This document shows positions 30,344 to 37,713 of a stretch of DNA of 39,491 nucleotides, piece after piece. The first letter of the stretch is position 1. Every line of letters begins with the position of its first letter. A program made the translations under genes and the position numbers. This DNA comes from a virus. Location: the IMG/VR virus record IMGVR_UViG_3300006919_000018, positions 1 to 39,491 of that record, one strand, 5' to 3'. A model generated the notes under the pieces. It was not told where the DNA came from. It ran no database searches and was given only the letters and a program-made list of their open reading frames with translations.

Positions 30344-32452
30344 TCATACACGCCCTTCCTTCGCCGAAATCCACACATACCCATTATTTTGGGTCATATA
30401 CCCGGTCGAAATCAGCCCTTCGAGCGCCTGTTTGTAGGCCGCCCGGACGTTGGCGCCGGTCAGTTTTCCGCGCGCAAACGAGCCAAAATCTTTCTCGTCA
30501 ATGATCCAATACTTGTTCGCCTCTGGCCAACCAGGCCCGCTCGGGTTCTTCTCTCCGACACCCTCATCGCGCATCTGCTTGAACGCCTCGACAAGCGCCT
30601 GCTGGTTCCTTCCCTTCGGCTTCTTCTGCTTGGCGTCTTGCAGCGCCTGCTCGTCCACCTGCTCGATCGTGCATGTGGTGACTGGATCGCCGTCAGCGTC
30701 GTTGCCCAGCTCGTGGGTTTTGAGCTGGAACACGATCGGCTTTCTTGGCTCCAGGTCGCGCTGCTTTGTGGCTGTGGCTGTCCTGACGCCCTCGTTGTTC
30801 TCCAGCTCGATCTCCGTGTCCGTCGCCGCTCTGAGGCTGCTGTGGCCCCTGGCGCCTTGCGCAGTGTCCTTGCCGGTGTGGTGGACGATCAAAACGTGCG
30901 CGCCTGTGTAGTCTCTCAGCGCGTCCAGGTTCCTGATGAATGCCGTCATGTCGGTCGGCCCGTTTTCGTCACCGCCAGCCATTGCCCGGCTTAGCGTGTC
31001 TACCACAATCATCTTTAGCCTGCCGTGTGTTGTTTCGATCTGCTTGCACAGCGCACCTAGCTCGGGCATGTCGGCTTCCGGGTTTAGCAGGTCGACCGGG
31101 CTGGCTCGTATTGCCAGCGGCACGTTTTCGATCTGGTGCTGTTGCTTTAGCGCGTAGACGCGGTTTTTGAACGCGTTGCCGCCTTCGGTTGCCAAGTATA
31201 GGACTGGACCGCCGTTTACTCGGTTGCCCTGCCATTCCTTGTTGGCGGCTACGTGGTATGCCAAGTCCAGCACGAAAAAGGATTTGCCGACGTTGCTAGG
31301 CCCGTAGATCACTGACATTTGCTCCGCACCCAGCCAGCCCTTCACCATGTAGCTGCTTGTCAGCACCGGCGCTGCCTCATCTGCCCAGAAGATTGGCCGC
31401 ATTGGCTTGTCTTCCTTTGGCTTGTCGAATGTCTGCTCGGGCTGCTCGGTTTGCAAACTTTGCAGGGCTTCTTGTGGCGTTACCTGCGGCTCAGGTGTCC
31501 ATCCCTTTGCCCTGGCGCCGTCAATTGCCTGCTGCACCTCCCTGCGGGTGTCTTCCACCGTGTATGGCGGCTGCGTGAAGCGATCGGTCAGTGCGTGGAT
31601 CTCGTGGTCTGCTAGGCCTTTTGACACGTAGCTGGCGACCAGGCGGATGACGTTTTGGTGCCAGTTCTCGCCCTGCAGGATGTTCTGCTCGGCCAAGGCT
31701 CGGTCCATGGCCTGCTTGCCCAGGTCGATAGTGAACGTGCCATCTGTTGGGTGAGCTACGTCATCCATCCTCACCCTAACAGGCGGGAAGGTGCGCATGA
31801 GGCGCTCAAACGGCACCGGGTCACGGTCTGTAGAGAATTCAGTCCTGAGTGTAACTAATTCCGGGATGTAGCCCTTGGCCTGTTTCTTTTCGTCTGGCCA
31901 GCTCACCGTGCCTGCCACGCGCATAATGCGGCTGGGGTTGATGACCACCGGGTCGGTGCCGAGCGTGTTGGCGATCGACTGCTGCACTTGTCGCCACGCG
32001 TCCAAGTTTGCGACTGGCTCTTCCAGCTTCCAGTAGGCGTGGCCTCTGGTGAATGGGGTCGTGCCGGTTTTTACCGACATCGTGAACTTCGGGCCTGCGA
32101 AGGATGTTATGTTTTTCATGGCGCCATCGGTGTCGGCGTCAGCGAAGCAGTAGAAGGCTGCCAGGATGTCTGCGTCGGTCGCGCCTTTACCGGCGCTGAT
32201 TTGTTTTGCGCCGTCGACTGGGTTGATGCACATATAGATGTTTTGCTTGGCTTGGTTCATCTGCCTGGCGTGTTCTACTGCGTCGTCAATCCAGTCCAGC
32301 GAGAACCGGGCGACATTTGCGCCGCCACCGCCCCTGCCGATCGCCCTGATCTCGATCATTGGGTTGCCGTCGATTTCTGCCCAATCTTGTGTGATTTCTT
32401 TGATGAACCGCAAGATTTGGTCTTCATTTGCTTGCGGTAAGATGTTTTGCAT
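30344..32452 (-). CDS. Primase-helicase fusion protein
   Basis: 702 aa from ATG 32452 (AAGGA eight bases upstream); a start at 32473 is weaker. The N-terminal half is a RepB-like primase: FADADTDG with acidic residues near 105-109, GHAYWKL near 138, and NPSRIMRVAGTVSWP near 173-187. The C-terminal half is a RecA-like AAA_25/RepA-type helicase: Walker A GPSNVGKS at 384-391, Walker B MIVVDT at 481-486 and VLIVHHTGKD at 520-529, then SSLRAATD. The protein unwinds DNA and makes primers for the replication fork. A winged-helix-like end lies near 620-702. No phage DNA polymerase was found, so the host enzyme likely extends these primers. Confidence 0.9.
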   Translation of the reverse strand: MQNILPQANEDQILRFIKEITQDWAEIDGNPMIEIRAIGRGGGGANVARFSLDWIDDAVEHARQMNQAKQNIYMCINPVDGAKQISAGKGATDADILAAFYCFADADTDGAMKNITSFAGPKFTMSVKTGTTPFTRGHAYWKLEEPVANLDAWRQVQQSIANTLGTDPVVINPSRIMRVAGTVSWPDEKKQAKGYIPELVTLRTEFSTDRDPVPFERLMRTFPPVRVRMDDVAHPTDGTFTIDLGKQAMDRALAEQNILQGENWHQNVIRLVASYVSKGLADHEIHALTDRFTQPPYTVEDTRREVQQAIDGARAKGWTPEPQVTPQEALQSLQTEQPEQTFDKPKEDKPMRPIFWADEAAPVLTSSYMVKGWLGAEQMSVIYGPSNVGKSFFVLDLAYHVAANKEWQGNRVNGGPVLYLATEGGNAFKNRVYALKQQHQIENVPLAIRASPVDLLNPEADMPELGALCKQIETTHGRLKMIVVDTLSRAMAGGDENGPTDMTAFIRNLDALRDYTGAHVLIVHHTGKDTAQGARGHSSLRAATDTEIELENNEGVRTATATKQRDLEPRKPIVFQLKTHELGNDADGDPVTTCTIEQVDEQALQDAKQKKPKGRNQQALVEAFKQMRDEGVGEKNPSGPGWPEANKYWIIDEKDFGSFARGKLTGANVRAAYKQALEGLISTGYMTQNNGYVWISAKEGRV

Positions 32453-32528
32453 TGTATTGTTCCTTTCAGGCATTGGTTCCCTAACACCGTGTCACTTCCC
32501 AGCCGCGTGCTTTCGGGCGCGCAGTTAA

Positions 32529-32555
32529 TAAGGCCCGGTTTGTCGCCGGGCCTTA
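32529..32555. terminator. Bidirectional-type hairpin between SSB and primase-helicase
   Basis: A perfect 10-bp stem TAAGGCCCGG/CCGGGCCTTA has a 7-base loop. Leftward it is followed by TTAACT, a weak T tract; rightward by CTCTTTTCTC. It lies just downstream of the SSB stop and before the primase-helicase leader, so it may reduce expression of the latter. Confidence 0.75.
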
Positions 32556-32563
32556 CTCTTTTC

Positions 32564-33175
32564 TCAGAACTCGGCGTCGTCAAGGTCCGCAGGCTGAACT
32601 GCCGGGGCAGCCGGTGCGGGCGTCGGCTCTAGCGCAATGCCAGCCGCAGCGCCTTCCTTCAAGCAGTCAGGGCGGTCAACCCATTTCACCACTTCCAGCT
32701 TCGGCACGACTGTCGAGCCTTTTTTGAACTGCAGCAGCTCGGCGTCTGTCATGCGCACAAGCGGTAGCTGGCCTGGTGCTGGCTGCTTGGTCAACTGCGG
32801 CGCCAGGTTTGTGATTGCCTGCCACACAGCCGCGCCTGCCTGTTCCCACGTTGCTACATTGCCGCCACCGACTGCGCAGCGCACGCTGATGCCTTTCTTC
32901 CAGCCCTCGCCTGGGCTTGGCTGCATGTTTGCCGGGCTGCTGTTCCACTTCCACTCCGGGGCTACGCCTGCGATGCCCTCACTGTGCTGCCAGCCGGTCT
33001 TCATGCTTTCAATATCCAGCACGATGCCTTTTGACATATCCATCGGCGTTTTGTTGCCCCCGTCGCGGATAAAGAAACTGCGCGGCGGGACCGAGCCGTC
33101 CTGAGTGCCACGAGCCGACCATGCAATGAACGGGCCTGCTGCGCCGCCTTCGTTTCCGGTATCCAATACAAACAT
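32564..33175 (-). CDS. ssb: Single-stranded DNA-binding protein
   Basis: 203 aa from ATG 33175 (AAGGAC eight bases upstream). The first 160 residues are beta-rich with aromatic pairs (FIAWSARG, SFFIRDGG, GWQHSEG, PEWKWN, GEGWKKGISV). The end is an Ala/Pro-rich linker and the acidic tip PADLDDAEF. The acidic tip is the usual partner-docking end of SSBs. Position after the exonuclease gene and before the primase-helicase supports the call. The OB fold itself is inferred. Confidence 0.78.
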   Translation of the reverse strand: MFVLDTGNEGGAAGPFIAWSARGTQDGSVPPRSFFIRDGGNKTPMDMSKGIVLDIESMKTGWQHSEGIAGVAPEWKWNSSPANMQPSPGEGWKKGISVRCAVGGGNVATWEQAGAAVWQAITNLAPQLTKQPAPGQLPLVRMTDAELLQFKKGSTVVPKLEVVKWVDRPDCLKEGAAAGIALEPTPAPAAPAVQPADLDDAEF

Positions 33176-33240
33176 TTTGTCGTCCTTTTCGTTTTTGACG
33201 TTGTTAGCCGCTGCAGCCCAGCGGTCAGGCATTCACGGCG

Positions 33241-33987
33241 TCAGCCGTAGAATTTATCAAACAGATCTTCGTTGCCGCGCCAGTAAAAGCTGGCTGGGTT
33301 GACCGGGACGATCTCTCGCGCCGTGTCTTTGTCGCAGTGGCGCAGGAACGCTTCCATACGCGCGATCTGTTTCTTGGCTTTCGCCAGTATCTCGTTGACG
33401 TCGCCGTCTTCCAGCATGTTTGCCTTCTTGGCGCTGACGTATAGGAACTTCACGCCCATATTGCCTTTGGCTTTCTGGTAGATGGCGCGCTGTAGCTGGT
33501 GTTCCGCTGACATCGTCGACGGCACGCGGGTGGTTGTTTTCAGGTCAATCACCACGCCGTGTTCCGGGAAGACTAGATCTAGAAAACCGATAACCGGGAT
33601 TGACCAGCCGTCGCCCTTTGCAGTGATGCTGATCTTTTCCTGCTTGCCGTCTTCCGGGAACTCGGGCTTTCCAAACTCCATCAGATGTTCGTATGCGAGT
33701 TGCACCATCGGCTCGATCAGCTCACGCTCTTTTGTGGTTGCCTCGTTGCCGATCAGGAAGCGCTTGTCGAACTTGGCCAGCGCCTTTTCGATCGCCTGGC
33801 GCTCGCTGCCGCCAGACAGGATCTCGACGACCGCGTCTTCCGCGCAGATGCCACGCCAGGGCGCTGGCCCCATCGGGGTTCTGATGCCGTGCAGGTATTG
33901 CATGACCCACACGTCGGGCGCGTTGGACCACAGGTTGATACTGCTGGCAGACAGGTGGTCGATGTTGTGTTTTTCAAAGCCGTTCAT
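33241..33987 (-). CDS. RecB/Cas4-like PD-(D/E)XK exonuclease
   Basis: 248 aa. The N-terminal LSASSINLWSNAPDVWVMQYL is a typical entry motif of the family. The active site has Asp137 (GFLDLVF), Asp148 and Lys150 (VVIDLKT), and the QxxxY motif at Gln166-Tyr170 (QRAIYQ). Such enzymes degrade linear DNA for recombination or replication. It overlaps the HTH gene by four bases (ATGA) and precedes SSB, consistent with a recombination module. A Cys cluster for an Fe-S centre is not evident. Confidence 0.88.
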   Translation of the reverse strand: MNGFEKHNIDHLSASSINLWSNAPDVWVMQYLHGIRTPMGPAPWRGICAEDAVVEILSGGSERQAIEKALAKFDKRFLIGNEATTKERELIEPMVQLAYEHLMEFGKPEFPEDGKQEKISITAKGDGWSIPVIGFLDLVFPEHGVVIDLKTTTRVPSTMSAEHQLQRAIYQKAKGNMGVKFLYVSAKKANMLEDGDVNEILAKAKKQIARMEAFLRHCDKDTAREIVPVNPASFYWRGNEDLFDKFYG

Positions 33988-34286
33988 TCGTATGCCTCCA
34001 TTCCGGCATAGCCTGCCGCGATAATTTCAGAAACTCGGCCCTGATTGACGCCAAATATTTCTCCTATTGCGCGGCACGAAAGGTGTGGGTCTCGGCTGTG
34101 CGTTTTTAGAATGTTAATTGCCGTCAGCTTGGTTACTTTCCTTGCCTCAACTGGCGCGCGTGTTTTTGTAAATGTCCTAGTCATGTAGCCAAGAGCCTCA
34201 TAAACAAGCGACCTTGCCTCGTCAGACATATCCAACGTCAGCGCAGTGTGTAGCAACTGTCTTGCGTGCGGGATATTTGAACTCAT
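33984..34286 (-). CDS. Small helix-turn-helix protein
   Basis: 100 aa. The C-terminal 35 residues carry a helix-turn-helix (SCRAIGEIFGVNQGRVSEIIAAG). The N-terminal part is helical (LLHTALTLDMSDEARSLVYEALGYM). It overlaps genes on both sides. Likely an early regulator or a DNA-binding partner of the nearby nucleases. Confidence 0.78.
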   Translation of the reverse strand: MSSNIPHARQLLHTALTLDMSDEARSLVYEALGYMTRTFTKTRAPVEARKVTKLTAINILKTHSRDPHLSCRAIGEIFGVNQGRVSEIIAAGYAGMEAYE

Positions 34287-34666
34287 GTGAGTTTCTCCCT
34301 CGTGATGTAGCAGAACGCCTCAAACGAAACGTCCACAATATGATTGTCAGTGTCATCTATTAGCGCGCCGAGCGGGATGGCCACCCTGATCGGCTTGCGG
34401 TCGAATTTGTAAATGACGCACGGCAGCTTGCCTTTGGCCTGGGCCGCGTCGGACGCCTGCTGCCACCACGCCGGGTTAAACGAGACGCCAGCGTAGCGCT
34501 TGCACTCGATCGACCACGGAAAGCTGTCGTCGTCCGGTGTTAGGTCGTCGTGGAAGCCAGCGCGGTATTGCTCGAGGTTGCGCTTGAAGCTAATGCCCAG
34601 CTCGGCGTGCAGCAGCTTGGCCACCTCACGCTCGAATGCGGCGCCTTTTGCTCGGCCATTAACCAT
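34283..34666 (-). CDS. Holliday-junction-resolvase-like nuclease
   Basis: 127 aa. RAKGAAFEREVAKLL gives the first acidic residue (Glu12 or 14). The Asp40-Asp41 region and IECKRY (Glu54, Lys56) complete a PD-(D/E)XK site. The following NPAWWQQASDAAQAKGKLPCVIYK is common in resolvase-type members of this group. It probably resolves or trims DNA junctions before packaging. It overlaps the upstream RHH gene by one base. Confidence 0.78.
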   Translation of the reverse strand: MVNGRAKGAAFEREVAKLLHAELGISFKRNLEQYRAGFHDDLTPDDDSFPWSIECKRYAGVSFNPAWWQQASDAAQAKGKLPCVIYKFDRKPIRVAIPLGALIDDTDNHIVDVSFEAFCYITREKLT

Positions 34667-34827
34667 CAGTCCACCTGCGGCTGCTCTGCGTGGTAGCCCA
34701 TCTTGGCTGCCTCTTTCAGCGCGGCTGCCCGGCAGAATGCGCTGACGGTAAGCCCAACCGCATGCGCGGCCAGTTCCAGCGCGACGTATTGGTTTTCCTT
34801 AATCCCAGCTCGGATTTCTTTAGACAT
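34666..34827 (-). CDS. Ribbon-helix-helix-like regulator
   Basis: 53 aa from ATG 34827, which has GGAG eight bases upstream; a start at 34887 would cross the promoter. The sequence EIRAGIKENQYVALELAAHAVGLTVSAFCRAAALKEA fits a beta-strand plus two helices as in Arc/CopG-type proteins. It is the first gene of the leftward unit, next to the divergent promoter dyad, a typical place for an autoregulator. Confidence 0.7.
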   Translation of the reverse strand: MSKEIRAGIKENQYVALELAAHAVGLTVSAFCRAAALKEAAKMGYHAEQPQVD

Positions 34828-34881
34828 CTGCAAAACTCCATTGTTTTGATGCACTCCCTGGGTAACGGCAAAAAAACGTAT

Positions 34882-34905
34882 AGTCAACGTAATTTTTCTG
34901 TTGAC
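34882..34905. promoter_or_regulatory. Dyad with divergent -35 boxes
   Basis: GTCAAC (34883-34888) and GTTGAC (34900-34905) are perfect inverted arms 17 bases apart centre to centre. Each arm contains a -35 hexamer, one facing left (TTGACT) and one facing right (TTGACC). The leftward -10 is poor (TACCCA at 17 bases). A protein bound to the dyad could control both units. Confidence 0.65.
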
Positions 34906-34929
34906 CGTGTTTGTCTAGGTTTGTATGGT
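34901..34929 (+). promoter_or_regulatory. Candidate sigma70-type rightward early promoter
   Basis: TTGACC (34901-34906, five of six) and TATGGT (34924-34929, four of six) have a 17-base spacer. The leader to the first gene would be about 23 bases and contains GAGGAG. Confidence 0.75.
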
Positions 34930-34958
34930 GATTACACAAACACAGAGGAGAGACGCAG

Positions 34959-35165
34959 ATGGAAACAATGATCATCACCAGCCAGAGCGGCAGCAAAACA
35001 GAGGTCGCTATCATTCGTGAGACTGCAAAAGCAATCTTGGTTAAGGGCAATTGTTCTGAGGCTTGGTTCCCCAAGCGCGCTATCGATGCTGACGGCCAGA
35101 TCGCAGAGTGGTTTCAGTTTGATCTGGTTCACAGCTTCCTGTTTCACGCACCCTACAAAGTATAA
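34959..35165 (+). CDS. Small early protein 1, function unknown
   Basis: 68 aa with GAGGAGAG before ATG 34959. Beta-rich and basic in the middle (KTEVAIIRETAKAILVKG), with WFPKRAI and a final FQFDLVHSFLFHAPYK. Short phage proteins of this style are frequent in early regions. It is the first gene of the rightward unit and shares its leader with the next gene. Confidence 0.75.
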   Translation: METMIITSQSGSKTEVAIIRETAKAILVKGNCSEAWFPKRAIDADGQIAEWFQFDLVHSFLFHAPYKV

Positions 35166-35171
35166 CCAACC

Positions 35172-35187
35172 GGGGGCTTCGGCCCCC
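35172..35187 (+). terminator. UUCG-tetraloop hairpin between early genes
   Basis: GGGGGC-TTCG-GCCCCC is a perfect six-base stem. It lies 7 bases after the first early gene. There is no T tract (ACCATAC follows), so it may stabilise or process mRNA more than end it. Either strand could form it. Confidence 0.55.
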
Positions 35188-35211
35188 ACCATACACAGAG
35201 GAGAGACACAG

Positions 35212-35415
35212 ATGATTACCGAAAAACCAGCAAACGGCTTTAACACCCGCGTTTTGATTAAAGACCCTGACACACTGTTCACCATGCCTGCCTGGGCGCG
35301 CTTCACCGAGGCGTCTGACTACGTTGACACGATCCAGATCCGCAAGGATGGCGATTTCGGCGGCTTGATCCGCCGCGTGCATCGCTCGCGCATCATCATC
35401 CCGGCTGCACGCTAA
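35212..35415 (+). CDS. Small early protein 2, function unknown
   Basis: 67 aa from ATG 35212; a longer upstream frame from 35017 overlaps the first gene and is rejected. The leader ACACAGAGGAGAGAC repeats the one before the first early gene. The protein has DPDTLFTMPAWARFTEASDYVDTIQIRK and an Arg-rich C-terminus. Function unknown. Confidence 0.75.
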   Translation: MITEKPANGFNTRVLIKDPDTLFTMPAWARFTEASDYVDTIQIRKDGDFGGLIRRVHRSRIIIPAAR

Positions 35416-35573
35416 TGCAGCCGGAAACACTACCACCGCACCTCGATCTAGTGCTGCGGGCGCTGGGCGTTCTACCGCCAAACAACCCTCCCACAACGGT
35501 AGAACATCGGTCCAGCCCAGCGTCCACACCACCAGATCGTTGGTGGGAACGAAATGAAGAATGCCCCTTTTGA
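35415..35573 (+). CDS. 52-aa Pro-rich early protein
   Basis: ATG 35415 shares its A with the previous stop (TAATG). The frame is complete and Pro/Thr-rich in the middle, ending WWERNEECPF. The N-terminus (PPHLDLVLRALGVLPP) is a short helix. Translational coupling and lack of any alternative gene favour it, but there is no family match by eye. Confidence 0.55.
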   Translation: MQPETLPPHLDLVLRALGVLPPNNPPTTVEHRSSPASTPPDRWWERNEECPF

Positions 35574-35603
35574 AAGTGGCTAAAAATCAAGATGGAGAGA
35601 AAA

Positions 35604-35831
35604 ATGCAGAACGACCAAGAATACCCCACATATATGCCATCGCGCGACGAAGAGATCCGTTCAATCAATGCAATGATCGCCAGCCTGGAGCGCTCGAATG
35701 CCGACTTGCTGGCCCGCTACGGCTATGGCGTCCGCCCGAGCTGGGTGTCTGCCGATATGTCTATGAACACCCACCGCATCCAGTATTACCGCAAGGAACT
35801 GGCCAAGCTGGAGGCAGAAGACAATGCGTGA
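35604..35831 (+). CDS. 75-aa helical early protein
   Basis: ATG 35604 is preferred over 35592 because GGAG lies six bases before it. Long helices (DEEIRSINAMIASLERSNADLL, MNTHRIQYYRKELAKLEAE) suggest a coiled coil or dimer. Its stop overlaps the next microgene by eight bases. Function unknown. Confidence 0.75.
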   Translation: MQNDQEYPTYMPSRDEEIRSINAMIASLERSNADLLARYGYGVRPSWVSADMSMNTHRIQYYRKELAKLEAEDNA

Positions 35832-35913
35832 TTTCATCTGCGATCTGATCGGCGTTATCAGCCTGTTCGCCATCATGTATATACTGCTGTTTATACCGTT
35901 GGTGGTCCAATGA
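35824..35913 (+). CDS. 29-aa single-pass membrane microprotein
   Basis: The frame starts MRDFICDLIG and is then almost wholly hydrophobic to a terminal Gln, consistent with one membrane helix. Both ends overlap neighbours (8 and 4 bases), so it is probably translated by coupling. It is too short for standard gene finders. A membrane regulator or anti-host role is possible; no evidence supports one. Confidence 0.6.
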   Translation: MRDFICDLIGVISLFAIMYILLFIPLVVQ

Positions 35914-36140
35914 ACTACCTGACCATGCTCGTATTTATCGCCAACATAAACGGCAACGAAGACATGCCGTTTCCCATCCCATTCATCACAGAGGCAAGCT
36001 GCGAACAAGCATTGCGCGCAGCCACTGACCTTTATGACGTCTTCAGCCAAGACTGGGATGAAACGATGGTTGGCTGTGTCAAAACACCAGTAGTCACAGG
36101 CTACACAGTAAGGCCGAAGCTAAGGCCGTGGGGTAATTGA
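35910..36140 (+). CDS. Small early protein with hydrophobic N-terminus
   Basis: 76 aa; ATG overlaps the microgene stop (ATGA). The N-terminal MNYLTMLVFIANING is hydrophobic and may be an anchor or part of a beta-sheet. EASCEQALRAATDL and a later GCVKTP bring two cysteines. The shape is like the 336-521 protein of the lysis cassette. Function unknown. Confidence 0.7.
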   Translation: MNYLTMLVFIANINGNEDMPFPIPFITEASCEQALRAATDLYDVFSQDWDETMVGCVKTPVVTGYTVRPKLRPWGN

Positions 36141-36688
36141 TGAAGATCTGGACGGATAAAGAAGAACATCGGCTGCAGCAGATGGTCAATCAGGGATTTC
36201 TGCAGACTGAAATCGCAGAATACCTTGGACGCTCCCTTGGCAGCATATCCAGCAAGGTGAAGAAGATGCGCATGCTCGAAAAGTATGGGCCAAAGAAGCC
36301 ACGCAAGCGCAGCAATTCATGGACCGATGAAGAGGTGGCGAAGCTAATTGAAATGTTCGAGGATGGCTTTTCAACCAAAAAGATTTCCGAGGTTCTAGGG
36401 CGCGGCTGGCCTGCCACGCGCACCAAGCTGACCCTGCTGCGCGAGGAAGGCTACAAGATCAAGCGGCGGCGTTTGAGCCATCGCCAGAAGGCACAGAACG
36501 CCCGTAAACACCATGGTGTGAATATTGGGCATATTTCACTGGCACTATTTGACGACGCAGCAAACGTGACAGAGGATGCGGCTGACTGGATTGTGCAAAA
36601 GACGGCGGCCATGGGCTACAAGTCGGTGGCGGAATATTTGGTCGATATAGCTTTGGAGCAATATTACGAGGAGACAGCCAATGGCTGA
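36140..36688 (+). CDS. Tandem GcrA-like helix-turn-helix regulator
   Basis: 182 aa from ATG 36140, overlapping the previous stop. Two similar units occur: WTDKEEHRLQQMVNQGFLQTEIAEYLG (Trp4 on) and WTDEEVAKLIEMFEDGFSTKKISEVLG (Trp61 on). Each has a spacing of Trp-Thr-Asp, helices, then IAE/ISE-x2-LG-R, as at the N-terminus of GcrA-type cell-cycle regulators of Alphaproteobacteria. A basic linker (residues 105-125) and a C-terminal helical domain follow. GcrA works with sigma70 at methylated promoters. Here a phage transcription factor is likely, perhaps for the host or for late genes. Confidence 0.7.
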   Translation: MKIWTDKEEHRLQQMVNQGFLQTEIAEYLGRSLGSISSKVKKMRMLEKYGPKKPRKRSNSWTDEEVAKLIEMFEDGFSTKKISEVLGRGWPATRTKLTLLREEGYKIKRRRLSHRQKAQNARKHHGVNIGHISLALFDDAANVTEDAADWIVQKTAAMGYKSVAEYLVDIALEQYYEETANG

Positions 36689-36881
36689 CGATCTGCGCGA
36701 AACTCTGCTGGCATACTTTGCCATCGTGCCATCGGCCTGTGCCGACATGGCCGCCAGCGATCTTGGCCTCGGCAAGCGAGAGGTGCAGAACATGCTGCAT
36801 AAAATGGACGATGACGGAGATTTGCTGATGCGCAACTCTTGGTATCGCCTAAGCGAGAGGGCAAAGCAATATGGCAAATGA
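36681..36881 (+). CDS. Small winged-helix-like protein
   Basis: 66 aa with GAGGAG before ATG 36681. Sequence LLAYFAIVPSACADMAASDLGLGKREVQNMLHKMDDDGDLLMR followed by WYRLSE resembles a compact winged helix: helix, helix, recognition helix, then a two-strand wing. It overlaps the GcrA-like gene by eight bases, pairing two DNA-binding proteins. Confidence 0.68.
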   Translation: MADDLRETLLAYFAIVPSACADMAASDLGLGKREVQNMLHKMDDDGDLLMRNSWYRLSERAKQYGK

Positions 36882-37038
36882 GGAAGGCTTTTTCAAACTT
36901 GACCCATGGCCAAAAAAGACAGGAGTCAAGCCAACGCCAGGCAACCTGCAGGCATACAGCCTGTATTACCGCAAAGACATTCCTGTGACGCTGTCGAAGG
37001 CGCCCTGGGAGAAGCAAGAGGAGAACAGCAATGACTGA
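36871..37038 (+). CDS. 55-aa early protein, function unknown
   Basis: ATG 36871 overlaps the winged-helix gene by eleven bases and the stop overlaps the next ATG by eight. It is rich in Lys, Pro and aromatic residues (DPWPKKTGVKPTPGNLQAYSLYYRK). It is absent from usual length-limited gene calls. Function unknown. Confidence 0.6.
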   Translation: MANEEGFFKLDPWPKKTGVKPTPGNLQAYSLYYRKDIPVTLSKAPWEKQEENSND

Positions 37039-37240
37039 CAAGGAAAAGTTTGCGTATCAAAAGACGCAGTATAAGCCGATCACGATACGTGGCACGACGT
37101 TCATCAGCCAGACAGCCGCGGCAAAGCACTTTGGCATATCTACCCACACAGTCAGCAACGCGGCCAAGATCGGGCGCGAGGATTACATCGGCCTGGGCCG
37201 CGGTTACAAGGAGAAGACAAATGCCACACGGGCAGGGTGA
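37031..37240 (+). CDS. NUMOD1-like HTH protein A
   Basis: 69 aa. PITIRGTTFISQTAAAKHFGISTHTVSNAAKIG is followed by DYIGLG. This is the NUMOD1/HTH type of repeat often found beside phage HNH endonucleases, here without a nuclease domain. It overlaps the next gene by twenty bases. Confidence 0.7.
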   Translation: MTDKEKFAYQKTQYKPITIRGTTFISQTAAAKHFGISTHTVSNAAKIGREDYIGLGRGYKEKTNATRAG

Positions 37241-37535
37241 ATATCAGCGCATGGTCAGCAAGCCGGTGACAATACGCGGCGTGACTTACCGCAGCATTGG
37301 CGAGGCTGCGAGGGCGCTTGATGTCTCGCACACGAATATCTCAAAGGCTATGGCGCGTGGGACAACTGATTTTATCGGCCTGCGTCAGCCACATAACCGC
37401 CGTCCAGTGACGTTGGATGGCGTCTGGTATCCGAGCCTGCAGCGGGCTTCGATTGGCAGCGGCATCGGGCTAAAGCGCCTGCGCCGGATGCTAAACAGCG
37501 ATGACATAAGAGCGGAGTGGGCCGATGGCAATTAA
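37221..37535 (+). CDS. NUMOD1-like HTH protein B with two repeats
   Basis: 104 aa from ATG 37221 (AAGGAG seven bases upstream); a start at 37050 is rejected as out of keeping with coupling. It has PVTIRGVTYRSIGEAARALDVSHTNISKAMARG then DFIGL, closely matching protein A. A third, weaker copy follows (PVTLDGVWYPSLQRASIGSG ... RRML). Together the two genes hold three such DNA-binding repeats without a nuclease. Likely a phage DNA-binding or regulatory protein. Confidence 0.7.
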   Translation: MPHGQGEYQRMVSKPVTIRGVTYRSIGEAARALDVSHTNISKAMARGTTDFIGLRQPHNRRPVTLDGVWYPSLQRASIGSGIGLKRLRRMLNSDDIRAEWADGN

Positions 37536-37713
37536 ACTAACAGCAGACGAGGCGTGGGCCGTTTACTTCGCTCTTGACGACAGACTGGCCGCTCGACGGC
37601 AGGGTCTTGGAACGAAGCACGGCTACGTATTGACAGAGGAGGATCACAAGAAGCTGCAGGGGCGCTATCTACGCGCTGCGCTGGTGCTGGAGCGGATTGA
37701 GGGGGAGAAGTGA
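37525..37713 (+). CDS. 62-aa helical early protein
   Basis: It overlaps the HTH gene by eleven bases. Charged helices (DEAWAVYFALDDRLAARRQG, EDHKKLQGRYLRAALVLERI). It ends in EGEK at the first of four conserved stop-start junctions, so it belongs with the following cassette. Function unknown. Confidence 0.68.
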   Translation: MAIKLTADEAWAVYFALDDRLAARRQGLGTKHGYVLTEEDHKKLQGRYLRAALVLERIEGEK

